In this document: positions 1 to 6,131 of the stretch, piece by piece
Numbering within the stretch: position 1 is the first letter of the stretch
Layout of the letters: every line of letters begins with the position of its first letter
Assembly: GCA_003517845.1 (NCBI GenBank)
Contig: DOZU01000085.1
Span: 1 to 13,152 of the forward strand
Source: Clostridiales bacterium
Lineage (GTDB): Bacteria > Bacillota > Sulfobacillia > UBA995
Length of the DNA: 13,152 nt
Direction of reading: 5' to 3'
The notes under the pieces: model-generated
Told to the model about the DNA's origin: nothing
What the model saw: only the letters and a program-made list of their open reading frames with translations
Databases searched by the model: none
Made by a program: the position numbers and the translations under genes

Positions 1-344
1 CTCCCGTCTGGATTCGGTGGTCGCTTTCGATTCCACTGAGTGGTCCATTTCATCGGAATACGCACCGCAAACTTCCCTGTAAGCGCAGTCCATGCACTCC
101 TCGATGGTTGAGACATGTCTGTCCCTGAGCCGTGCAAGAACAGGTGAGTTCACAATCTCGCTCACTTCGTCAGTAAGAGCATTGCCCAGGCAAAACCCGT
201 CTAGCCCCATGAACTCGGACTAACTTCGGCTGTCGTCAGTTCGGGCTGGCTCGACCTCGTTGGCCTGAAGCAGTGCAAGCACTTGAGGTTGCACGTCAAG
301 GTCGCTTCAAGTGTGCACCCGATCGGCACTTCGGGCGGGATCAC
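1..344 (-). pseudogene. Radical SAM/SPASM protein, internally deleted and frameshifted; runs off the left edge
   Basis: Two pieces of one family lie in different minus-strand frames. The first starts at a GTG (344-342) that overlaps the MFS stop as GTGA. It reads PPEVPIGCTLEA followed by LTCNLKCLHCF, the CxxxCxxC cluster motif of radical SAM enzymes, and its frame stops at TAG a few codons on. The second is open from about 219 to the window edge. It reads GFCLGNALTDEVSEIV, then CMDCAYREVCGAYS, which resembles a SPASM auxiliary-cluster segment (CxxCx5C; the usual fourth Cys is not at its normal place). In intact relatives these parts are separated by roughly 200 residues; here about 30 codons separate them. 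So the SAM-barrel core is gone and the frames do not match. Intact homologues often modify peptides, and the coupled transporter would suit an exported peptide, but no precursor peptide is visible. Confidence 0.8.
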
Positions 345-1540
345 TTTCTTTCGCCCGCCAACTGTCCTGGGGTGTCAGCCAGAGTCCAGCACAGCCAGCC
401 AAGAACCATGACCCCCATGGCGATGCCCCCTGCCACAACGAAAAGTACGCGTACCGGTAGATACTGCGCAAGCCAGCCCCAGACCAGCATACCTGAGACC
501 TGAGATGACAAGATGAGCATGAGGGAGAAGGCGAAGACCCGGCCTCGCACCTGGTCAGGAACTGACTTCTGTAGTATCGATACTAGCGATATGTCTATCA
601 AAGAGTTTCCGACACCGCCAATGACCAGAAACCCCAACACCCTGGGAAGAACAGCCCAAATGGCGACACCCCCCACTGACAGGCTCTCCAAGGTAACTCC
701 CAGCAGAAAGGTAGTACGTAAGCGTGCTCTGTTCCCCAATGCGATGACATAGGCGGATCCGAAGAGCACACCAACCCCCCATGCGCTGACCATCTTCCCC
801 AAGGCCAGCTCAGCGTTCCCCGGCGAGAGCTGAGTTGCGTACACAGGCTCGAGCGCATTGAGAGCAGTTGCTGCCAGGGCGACTGTGGACAAGAGGAACA
901 CCATTCGTGACAGTGACGGATTGACTCTCAGCCACTGGAGACCGTAGACCGCTTCCCGCCAGACACTGCGAGTTGCTCCATGGGACTGAGCGGAGCGGGG
1001 TATGCGCACCGTGCAGATCACAGAAGCCGACACGAAGTACGACATGGCGTTAGTCACAAAAGCGACGCGGGGTCCGTAAAGACCAACCACAATGCCGCCC
1101 AATACCGGGCCCACGATCATGGCAATACTGTCCAGCGCCTCGCTAATGGAGTTCACCCGCACCAGTCTATCCTCGGACTCAAGATTGGGGATAGAAGCCA
1201 GCGCCGCAGATGAGGAGAACTTTGACACCGCACCCACCAGCGACGCTGCCACGATCAGCACGGTTATGTTGTCGGCAGACATGGCCATGACAAGCAACAA
1301 TAGTCCGCGGATCACGCCGCTCGTCACCATTATGGTCCACCGGTTGAATCGATCGACTACAACTCCCTCAATGGGAGCAAGGACCAGCGTGGGGGCTAAC
1401 TTGACCAACAGGGATACGGCTGTCAACAACGGGGATCCTGTGCGTTCGTAGACGACAAGGGGGAGAGCGACGTAGGTAATCCACGTCCCCATGCCGGACA
1501 CGAAGAAGGCAAGCAGCAATCTAACGGTGTTCAGCTTCAC
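341..1540 (-). CDS. MFS transporter, drug/metabolite exporter type
   Basis: This 399-residue integral membrane protein has about twelve hydrophobic segments, spread from residues 5-30 to about 366-388. A loop between helices 2 and 3 reads VVVDRFNRWT, a form of the MFS motif A region, and a second copy (VPDQVRGRVFAF) lies in the C-terminal half. Both are typical of MFS exporters. The start is a GTG (1540-1538) with GGGAG nine bases upstream. It overlaps the end of the preceding nucleotidyltransferase-like frame by about 20 bases, and its stop overlaps the radical SAM start as GTGA, so the three are translationally coupled. Base composition is visibly lower in GC (about 57% in sampled lines) than the genes beyond 2391. 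The substrate cannot be read from sequence. Export of a small molecule or modified peptide is an inference from the neighbour. Confidence 0.85.
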   Translation of the reverse strand: MKLNTVRLLLAFFVSGMGTWITYVALPLVVYERTGSPLLTAVSLLVKLAPTLVLAPIEGVVVDRFNRWTIMVTSGVIRGLLLLVMAMSADNITVLIVAASLVGAVSKFSSSAALASIPNLESEDRLVRVNSISEALDSIAMIVGPVLGGIVVGLYGPRVAFVTNAMSYFVSASVICTVRIPRSAQSHGATRSVWREAVYGLQWLRVNPSLSRMVFLLSTVALAATALNALEPVYATQLSPGNAELALGKMVSAWGVGVLFGSAYVIALGNRARLRTTFLLGVTLESLSVGGVAIWAVLPRVLGFLVIGGVGNSLIDISLVSILQKSVPDQVRGRVFAFSLMLILSSQVSGMLVWGWLAQYLPVRVLFVVAGGIAMGVMVLGWLCWTLADTPGQLAGERK

Positions 1541-1918
1541 GCTCAGCGACTCCCTGCTTCACCAGCACGTACTCCTTGAGTGCCTTACGATACAGGTGAT
1601 ACGGCGTATCCAGTGGGAAGGTGTTACGGGCGAGCCAGCAGCCCTTGGCCATATCGGGAGTAGGCTTGAGACCAAGCTCCTTGACCGCTGCGCGCGCCAG
1701 CGTCCGGAGTTGAGATGCGGCACACCCGTACATCACTCTTCCCTCCAAAATCATATCAAGCCGAGCCGGATGTCCCACCTCGATAGTTCGCTTCAAGCTC
1801 GAAAGCGTTTCAATGTGAACGTCGATGGATCCGGCCTGCCGAGCAGCAAGCAGCACGTTCATGGTGGTATTGGGGTCCAGTTCGTCTACGACGGCGAGAA
1901 GACAATCGTAGTCGGAGG
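1521..1918 (-). pseudogene. Nucleotidyltransferase-like gene, 5' end missing
   Basis: The minus-strand frame ending at 1521 reads sensibly only from about 1918 downward, beginning SDYDCLLAVVDELDP. This resembles the metal-binding DxD strand of Pol-beta-type nucleotidyltransferases (usually GSxxxGxxxxxSDxDLLVV). It continues with SIDVHIETLSS and then LDMILEGRVMYG, a common end of that domain, followed by a charged tail of about 60 residues. The upstream glycine-serine motif and start codon are absent, because at about 1915 the sequence switches into an hsdM fragment in another frame. It overlaps the MFS start, so it was probably the first or an early gene of that operon. A function in antibiotic modification or as a toxin-antitoxin MNT protein cannot be decided. 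The family assignment is moderate; the loss of the 5' end is well supported. Confidence 0.55.
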
Positions 1919-2286
1919 TCGGGGTGGCGGTCGTTGTGGAAGGTGTCGCCGTGGGCGATCTGGCCGTCGATGCCGGGTTGGCGGGCCTGCGCCGAAAGAA
2001 ACGCCCAGCGCGCCTCGAGCGACACCCAGAAGCTGTTGTGGGCGCGGTACTCGTCGGGGTCCTCGGGGTCTGCGCCCTTCGCCTGCTCCGCAACGAGCCT
2101 GGCGTGTTGCTCCTCGAAGGCGTCGGAGATGTACTTGAGGAAGATGATCCCCGGGACGACGTGCTTATACTCGGCGGCGTCCATGCTACCGCGCAGCGCG
2201 TCGGCCATCCGCCAAAGCTGGGCTTCGTAGCCGACGATAGCACCGTCGTTCCGCGATGCGTTCGACCGGCTCCTCGCCTTGGCCAT
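1915..2286 (-). pseudogene. hsdM: Type I restriction-modification methylase HsdM, N-terminal fragment only
   Basis: Starting at ATG 2286 (TGAGGAG lies four bases upstream), about 124 codons match the N-terminal helical domain of HsdM. Landmarks are LWRMADALRGSMDAAEYKHV, PGIIFLKYISDAFEE, the YRAHNSFWV stretch and finally GDTFHNDRHPDL. Intact HsdM continues at this point with a segment close to KADYILANPPFN, which holds the catalytic NPPF motif. Here the frame instead becomes arginine-rich nonsense and ends at 1810, while a nucleotidyltransferase-like sequence starts in another frame. Full HsdM is about 500 residues, so the SAM-binding methylase core is missing, and no hsdS or hsdR is present. 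Any product would be a truncated N-terminal domain without methylation activity. Its promoter and ribosome site remain intact, so it may still be transcribed. Confidence 0.85.
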
Positions 2287-2290
2287 GGGT

Positions 2291-2296
2291 CTCCTC
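2291..2296 (-). promoter_or_regulatory. Ribosome binding site of the hsdM fragment
   Basis: GAGGAG lies four bases before ATG 2286. It picks this start over the upstream in-frame ATG at 2340, which overlaps the -10 element. Confidence 0.7.
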
Positions 2297-2335
2297 AGTC
2301 CTTTGGAAGATGGGAACTTGCCTTTCCCTGACGCA

Positions 2336-2365
2336 AGCATAGCGATATTCTGCCATTTATGTCAA
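2336..2365 (-). promoter_or_regulatory. Sigma70/SigA-type promoter for the hsdM fragment and downstream block
   Basis: On the minus strand TTGACA (2365-2360) is a perfect -35 box and TATGCT (2341-2336) a five-of-six -10 box, with an 18-base spacer that is AT-rich against the background. It begins only 25 bases past the DUF454 stop and points into the hsdM fragment. The lower-GC block therefore appears to have brought its own promoter. Confidence 0.75.
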
Positions 2366-2390
2366 CCGGAACGCTGCTTATGGCATAACC

Positions 2391-2798
2391 CTACTTGCGA
2401 TCGGGGGGACGCGTGGTACTGGTCGCCGTGGGTAACCGGAAGAGCAGGTAGTAAGTCTTGACCACCGCCAAGGCGAGGAGCAGGATGCGGGCCCAGGGCG
2501 GCTGTAGCCAGAGAGCCGCCGACAGCCCCAGGACGGTATAGGCGAGGCCGAGTGACCACAGCTTCGCCCGCATCGAGAGGCCCTCTCCCGCCAATAGCCG
2601 CTTGATGGGCGGCCCGAAGCGCCCGTGCCCCAGCAGCCAGCGGTACATGCGGTCGGAACTCCGGGCATAGCAGCCGGCGGCGATGAGGAGAAAAGGCGTG
2701 GTCGGTAGCCCGGGCAAGAAGGCCCCGGCAACGCCCATGCCCAGGGCCGCCGTACCCGACAGCAGCAGGACCAGCCGCATCGCCCGCCCCGGCTTCAT
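2391..2798 (-). CDS. DUF454 (YbaN family) small inner-membrane protein
   Basis: This 135-residue membrane protein has the DUF454 signature near its N-terminus: a first hydrophobic helix (about 8-26), then FLPGLPTTPFLLIAAGCYAR, then the RSSDRMYRWLLGH segment. A second hydrophobic pair spans about residues 82-117. Length matches the family (about 120-140). The biochemical role of YbaN/DUF454 proteins is not established. Its ATG (2798-2796) overlaps the rimO TGA as ATGA, so translation is probably coupled to rimO, and it is the last gene of the bsh-rimO set. The tail after residue 120 is polar and rich in Thr, Pro and Arg. No hairpin-plus-T-run terminator follows; the hsdM promoter begins 25 bases later. 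Confidence 0.85.
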   Translation of the reverse strand: MKPGRAMRLVLLLSGTAALGMGVAGAFLPGLPTTPFLLIAAGCYARSSDRMYRWLLGHGRFGPPIKRLLAGEGLSMRAKLWSLGLAYTVLGLSAALWLQPPWARILLLALAVVKTYYLLFRLPTATSTTRPPDRK

Positions 2799-4105
2799 CG
2801 CAGCCTCGCCTCCAGGTAATAGGGGCCGGATCCGGTGATGGGCACGGTGACGAAGCGGCCGACCAGCGCGCCGTCGGACTCGCCGCGGACCCGGACCACC
2901 CCGTCCACCTCGGGGGCGTCACGTTCGGTGCGCCCTCGCCACCCATAGCGGGTTGTCCTCTCGAGCAGCACCACTTCCGAACTCCCGACCCGGCCCGCAC
3001 CCAGCCGGCGGGCGATGGCCCGCTGCTCCCCAAGCAAGACTCCCCTGCGCTCCTCGGCGATGGCGGCCGGCAGCTGGCCCGGGAGATCGGCGGCCGGCGT
3101 GCCGGGCTCTCGCGAGTAGGTGAAAACGCCGACGTGGTCGATGGCTGCCTCCCGCACGAACTCGCGGAGCAACGCGAAGTCTTCATCGGTCTCCCCGGGA
3201 AACCCGGTGATGAAGGTGGTGCGGAGGGTGAGGCCGGGCACGGCGCGGCGCCAGCCCGCCAGACGGGTCAGGAAGTCGTGGGGGTCACCCCGCCGGCCCA
3301 TCCTCCGGAGCACGGAAGGGGAAACGTGTTGGAATGGCACATCAAGGTACCGGCAGAGGGGAGGACCACCGGCCAGGACCGCGAGCAGCGCCTCGGTGAT
3401 CCCGTCCGGGTGTCCATATAGCGCTCGAATCCAGCCGTCCGGATTGACGTCGCCGAGTTCCTCCAGCAACTCCGCCAGACTTGCGGCCGGCTGAAGATCG
3501 GCCCCATAGGCGGTCGTCTCCTGGCCCACGAGCACCAGTTCCCTCACTCCCAGCTCTACCAGCGTCCGCGCCTCGGCCACCACCGCCTCCGGCCGCCGGC
3601 TGCGCATGGGCCCGCGCAATCGGGGAATGGCACAGAAAGTACACCCTCGGGAACAGCCTTCCGCCAGTTTCACGTAGGCGGCTACCCCGGTGGTAACTAA
3701 CCGGGGCGGCGCTGCTTGAAACAGGTAACCCGGCGGTCCGGGAAGGCTCGGCGCCGCACCTTCGAGAGCTGCCCGGATGGTCTCCACCACTTGCCCATAC
3801 TGACCCGTGCCCAGCAGGCCGTCGAGCCCGGGGAACTGCCGGGTCAGGCCGGCACCCTCTCGTTGGGGCAGGCAGCCGGCGGCGAGCAGGACCCGGCACC
3901 GCCCCTCTTCCTTCCACCGCACGTGTTCCTCAATGGTCTCGGCCGATTCGGCGCGGGCCGGGCCGATGAAAGCGCACGTATTCACTATGATGACCTCGGC
4001 TTCCCCGGGGAAGGCCGTGAACTCGAAGCCCGCCTGCCCGAGCAATCCCAGCATGACCTCGCTATCCACCCGATTCCGCGCACACCCCAGCGAGACCAGG
4101 CACAC
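2795..4105 (-). CDS. rimO: Ribosomal protein S12 methylthiotransferase RimO
   Basis: RimO is a radical SAM enzyme that adds a methylthio group to an aspartate of ribosomal protein S12. Domains in order: the N-terminal UPF0004/MTTase domain with its three cluster cysteines (C8 in VSLGCARN, C44 in VNTCAF, C78 in AAGC); the radical SAM core with C151, C155 and C158 in AEGCSRGCTFCAIP; and a C-terminal TRAM-like region (about 370-436). VSLGCARNRVDSE and RLRGPMRSR favour RimO over MiaB or MtaB. The product is 436 residues, normal for the family. The start is taken as GTG 4105, two bases after the bshA stop. An in-frame CTG two codons upstream would give the usual Met-Lys-Val opening, but CTG starts are rare. 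Its stop overlaps the DUF454 start. Confidence 0.93.
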   Translation of the reverse strand: MCLVSLGCARNRVDSEVMLGLLGQAGFEFTAFPGEAEVIIVNTCAFIGPARAESAETIEEHVRWKEEGRCRVLLAAGCLPQREGAGLTRQFPGLDGLLGTGQYGQVVETIRAALEGAAPSLPGPPGYLFQAAPPRLVTTGVAAYVKLAEGCSRGCTFCAIPRLRGPMRSRRPEAVVAEARTLVELGVRELVLVGQETTAYGADLQPAASLAELLEELGDVNPDGWIRALYGHPDGITEALLAVLAGGPPLCRYLDVPFQHVSPSVLRRMGRRGDPHDFLTRLAGWRRAVPGLTLRTTFITGFPGETDEDFALLREFVREAAIDHVGVFTYSREPGTPAADLPGQLPAAIAEERRGVLLGEQRAIARRLGAGRVGSSEVVLLERTTRYGWRGRTERDAPEVDGVVRVRGESDGALVGRFVTVPITGSGPYYLEARLR

Positions 4106-4107
4106 TT

Positions 4108-5235
4108 TCAGTCGGTCCGTGACTCCATCACCTGCCGGTAATAGGCTTCGTAAAGGGGCACGATCTTGTCGGTAGGGAACCGGCTCACGGCGACCCGGCG
4201 CGCTGCCGCCGCCATGCGCTCGTGGGTCGCCGGCTCGACCAGCACCGCTATCGCCGCGTCCACCATCGCGGCAAGATCCTGGGGGTCAAGCAAGTAGCCG
4301 GTCTCCCCGTCGGCGACGACTTCCGGCAGGCCGCCCGTCCGCGAGGCCACCACCGGCACGCCGCATGCCATCGCCTCCAAGGCGGCCAAGCCGAAGCTCT
4401 CGCGCTCGGACGGCAACAGGAACAGGTCGGCCTGGGAGAGGAGTTCCACCACCTGCTCCTGCCGGCCCAGGAAGTGCACGCGGTCATCGACTCCGAGTTC
4501 CTGCGTGACCTCGCGCGCCATGCCCACATCGGGGCCATCGCCCACCATCAGCAGCCGGCTGGGCAGCCGGCGGTTGACCCCGGCCAGGATGCGGACGACC
4601 ATCGCCACGCGTTTGACCGGCCGAAAGTTAGACACATGAATCAAGATCTTCTCGTCTTCGGTGGCGAAACGGCCCCGCAAGCACGGGTCGGGGCGGCGGA
4701 CGTAGACCGCGGGGTCAACGAAGTTGGGGATGGTCACCAGGTCGGTGCACACCGGAAAACTCCGCAGGGTCTCCTGGCGCAGGTCTTCCGACACTGCGGT
4801 GACCCCGTCGCTCTCGTTGATGGCGTGCGCCACAACGTCGCGGAACGAGGGGTCGGAGGCGACCAGGGTGATGTCGGTGCCGTGCAGCGTGGTGACCACC
4901 TTGAGCCGGCCGCCGATGATGTCCCGGGCCAGGCAGGCGGAGGTGGCGTGGGGTATGGCGTAGTGCACGTGGAGGAGGTCGAGGGATTGATACCGGGCCG
5001 TCTCCAGCATCTTGGCGGTGAGCGCCAGGAGATAGGGAGGGTGCTTGAACAACGGGTAGCTCGGGATATTCACTTCGTGATAGTAGACGTTCGGCTGGGC
5101 GCGATCCAGCCGGAAGGGCGCATCGTAGCAGATGAAGTGGACGGAATGGCCCCGGCGGGCCAGTTCCATGCCCAGTTCCGTGCCCACCACCCCGCTGCCG
5201 CCGTATGATGGGTAACAGGTGATTCCGATCTTCAA
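4108..5235 (-). CDS. bshA: N-acetyl-alpha-D-glucosaminyl L-malate synthase BshA
   Basis: BshA is the cytosolic GT4 glycosyltransferase that joins GlcNAc from UDP-GlcNAc to L-malate, the first step of bacillithiol synthesis. The 375-residue product follows B. subtilis BshA closely. It opens MKIGITCYPSYGGSGVVGTE with the GGSG nucleotide loop (12-15), then DLLHVHYAIPHA, TTLHGTDIT (HGTD 118-121), the donor-binding region IHVSNFRPVKRV with K208, and the E-x7-E motif ESFGLAALE (E279, E287). The start is TTG 5235, backed by AGGAGGTGA six bases upstream and by overlapping the bshB1 stop as TTGA. An adjacent bshB1 makes the bacillithiol assignment much stronger than for an isolated GT4 enzyme. Confidence 0.94.
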   Translation of the reverse strand: MKIGITCYPSYGGSGVVGTELGMELARRGHSVHFICYDAPFRLDRAQPNVYYHEVNIPSYPLFKHPPYLLALTAKMLETARYQSLDLLHVHYAIPHATSACLARDIIGGRLKVVTTLHGTDITLVASDPSFRDVVAHAINESDGVTAVSEDLRQETLRSFPVCTDLVTIPNFVDPAVYVRRPDPCLRGRFATEDEKILIHVSNFRPVKRVAMVVRILAGVNRRLPSRLLMVGDGPDVGMAREVTQELGVDDRVHFLGRQEQVVELLSQADLFLLPSERESFGLAALEAMACGVPVVASRTGGLPEVVADGETGYLLDPQDLAAMVDAAIAVLVEPATHERMAAAARRVAVSRFPTDKIVPLYEAYYRQVMESRTD

Positions 5236-5969
5236 GCGCCGTCACCTCCTCGTTCCGCGAGCAAACTGCCGTCGGTCACGGCAATCGGCTCGGGCGACCA
5301 CAGTCCCTCGCCGAACTCGACCCCGATCATGGCGCCGAAATGCCGGTCCCGGCTCTCTATCAGCCGCAGGAGGTCGCCGGAATTCAGCCGGGTGGGGACC
5401 GACCCGGGCGTCGCCTGGAACTGGCTTACGTGAGCCGCGAGGGCAGCCCGCTTCCGGGGGTACTCTCGACTCGCATCGACGATGAGGGAAGGCACGGTTT
5501 CCCCATTCACGAAGTAGTGGAGCAGGCGGCGGGGACGATGGGGATGGCCCAGGTCATCTCGCCACCGGCGCATGCCCGCGAGCTGCCTGGCCTCGGCGGC
5601 CAGCCGCCCTGCCCAGACGTGCCCGGGATGCGGATCGCCCGGGTAGGGGGCGAGCACCACGTCCGGCCTGCAGGCTCGCAAGACCTTGACCAGGGCCTCG
5701 ACTCCGGACCCCTCCGTCCAGGGCCACTCCGGCAGACCGGCGTTCCCTCGCCAGGTCAGTCCCAGTTCCCCGGCCGCCCGGGCCGCTTCCTCGGCGCGCA
5801 TCTCGGGAGTCCCATTCGAGGCGAGTTCGCCCCGGGTGAGGTCGAGCACGCCCACCGGCATGCCCCGGGCCGCCAGGCCGGCGAGGATCGCCCCGGCGCC
5901 GATTTCGGCATCATCGGGGTGAGCGGCGACGGCCAGCACCTTCAGGGACTGGCCCGGATTGGCGGTCAT
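5232..5969 (-). CDS. bshB1: Bacillithiol biosynthesis deacetylase BshB1 (PIG-L/LmbE family)
   Basis: BshB is a zinc-dependent hydrolase that removes the acetyl group from GlcNAc-malate, giving GlcN-malate, the second step of bacillithiol synthesis. The 245-residue protein has the PIG-L metal site AAHPDDAEIGAG (H17, D19, D20) and the third-ligand region PYPGDPHPGHVWAG (H114/H117). TRGELASNGTPEMRAEEA and HYFVNGETVPSLIVD are typical of BshB1. ATG 5969 fits homologue length. An in-frame GTG at 5978 sits closer to a GAGAGGG sequence and is a possible alternative. The frame stays open far upstream (to 6719) but only antisense to mrfA, so that extension is rejected. The gene is first of the bshB1-bshA-rimO-DUF454 set. 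I see no convincing minus-strand promoter in 5979-6083. Confidence 0.92.
   Translation of the reverse strand: MTANPGQSLKVLAVAAHPDDAEIGAGAILAGLAARGMPVGVLDLTRGELASNGTPEMRAEEAARAAGELGLTWRGNAGLPEWPWTEGSGVEALVKVLRACRPDVVLAPYPGDPHPGHVWAGRLAAEARQLAGMRRWRDDLGHPHRPRRLLHYFVNGETVPSLIVDASREYPRKRAALAAHVSQFQATPGSVPTRLNSGDLLRLIESRDRHFGAMIGVEFGEGLWSPEPIAVTDGSLLAERGGDGA
5242..5250 (-). promoter_or_regulatory. Strong ribosome binding site of bshA inside bshB1
   Basis: AGGAGGTGA, a full anti-16S match, lies six bases before the rare TTG start of bshA and within the last codons of bshB1. It fixes the TTG as the start and suggests efficient expression despite the weak start codon. Confidence 0.85.
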
Positions 5970-6083
5970 CGGCAGCACCGTCCCTCTCGACTCATGGCGC
6001 TGCCTGATCGTTCCCTCAAGTCGCCGGAAACTCCTTGTCGCCAGGAGGGGACCGGCGCGGCGATCGCGAGCGCGGTGACCCGC

Positions 6084-6112
6084 TTGACCTGAACAGGTGT
6101 TCGTGCTAGAGT
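6084..6112 (+). promoter_or_regulatory. Promoter of mrfAB
   Basis: TTGACC (6084-6089) and TAGAGT (6107-6112) are separated by exactly 17 bases and lie 20 bases before the mrfA start. The -35 matches five of six and the -10 four of six consensus bases. A LexA-type palindrome fills most of the spacer. Confidence 0.65.
6090..6103 (+). promoter_or_regulatory. Putative LexA (DinR) SOS box
   Basis: TGAACAGGTGTTCG matches the Gram-positive LexA consensus CGAACRNRYGTTCG at every position but the first. It sits between the -35 and -10 of the mrfAB promoter, where bound LexA would block RNA polymerase. The GAAC/GTTC half-sites are perfect. The link to LexA is inference from the motif and from the repair function of the genes downstream. 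Confidence 0.7.
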
Positions 6113-6118
6113 TGGGGC

Positions 6119-6124
6119 GAGGTG
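6119..6124 (+). promoter_or_regulatory. Ribosome binding site of mrfA
   Basis: GAGGTG lies seven bases before TTG 6132 and supports that codon as the start; no in-frame ATG or GTG is close upstream. Confidence 0.6.
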
Positions 6125-6131
6125 GCGCCCG

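Noticed and set aside
1924..2331. Plus-strand open frame opposite the hsdM fragment
   Set aside because: The minus strand carries clear HsdM sequence with promoter and ribosome site; the plus frame is its mirror.
1..2390. A complete defence island, because of hsdM and the nucleotidyltransferase-like gene
   Set aside because: HsdM lacks its catalytic core, no hsdS/hsdR or toxin is present, and the nucleotidyltransferase lacks its 5' end.
4222..5208. Long plus-strand open frame of about 328 codons
   Set aside because: It is exactly antisense to bshA, has a His/Gly/Gln-rich low-complexity translation, no ribosome site and no family motif.
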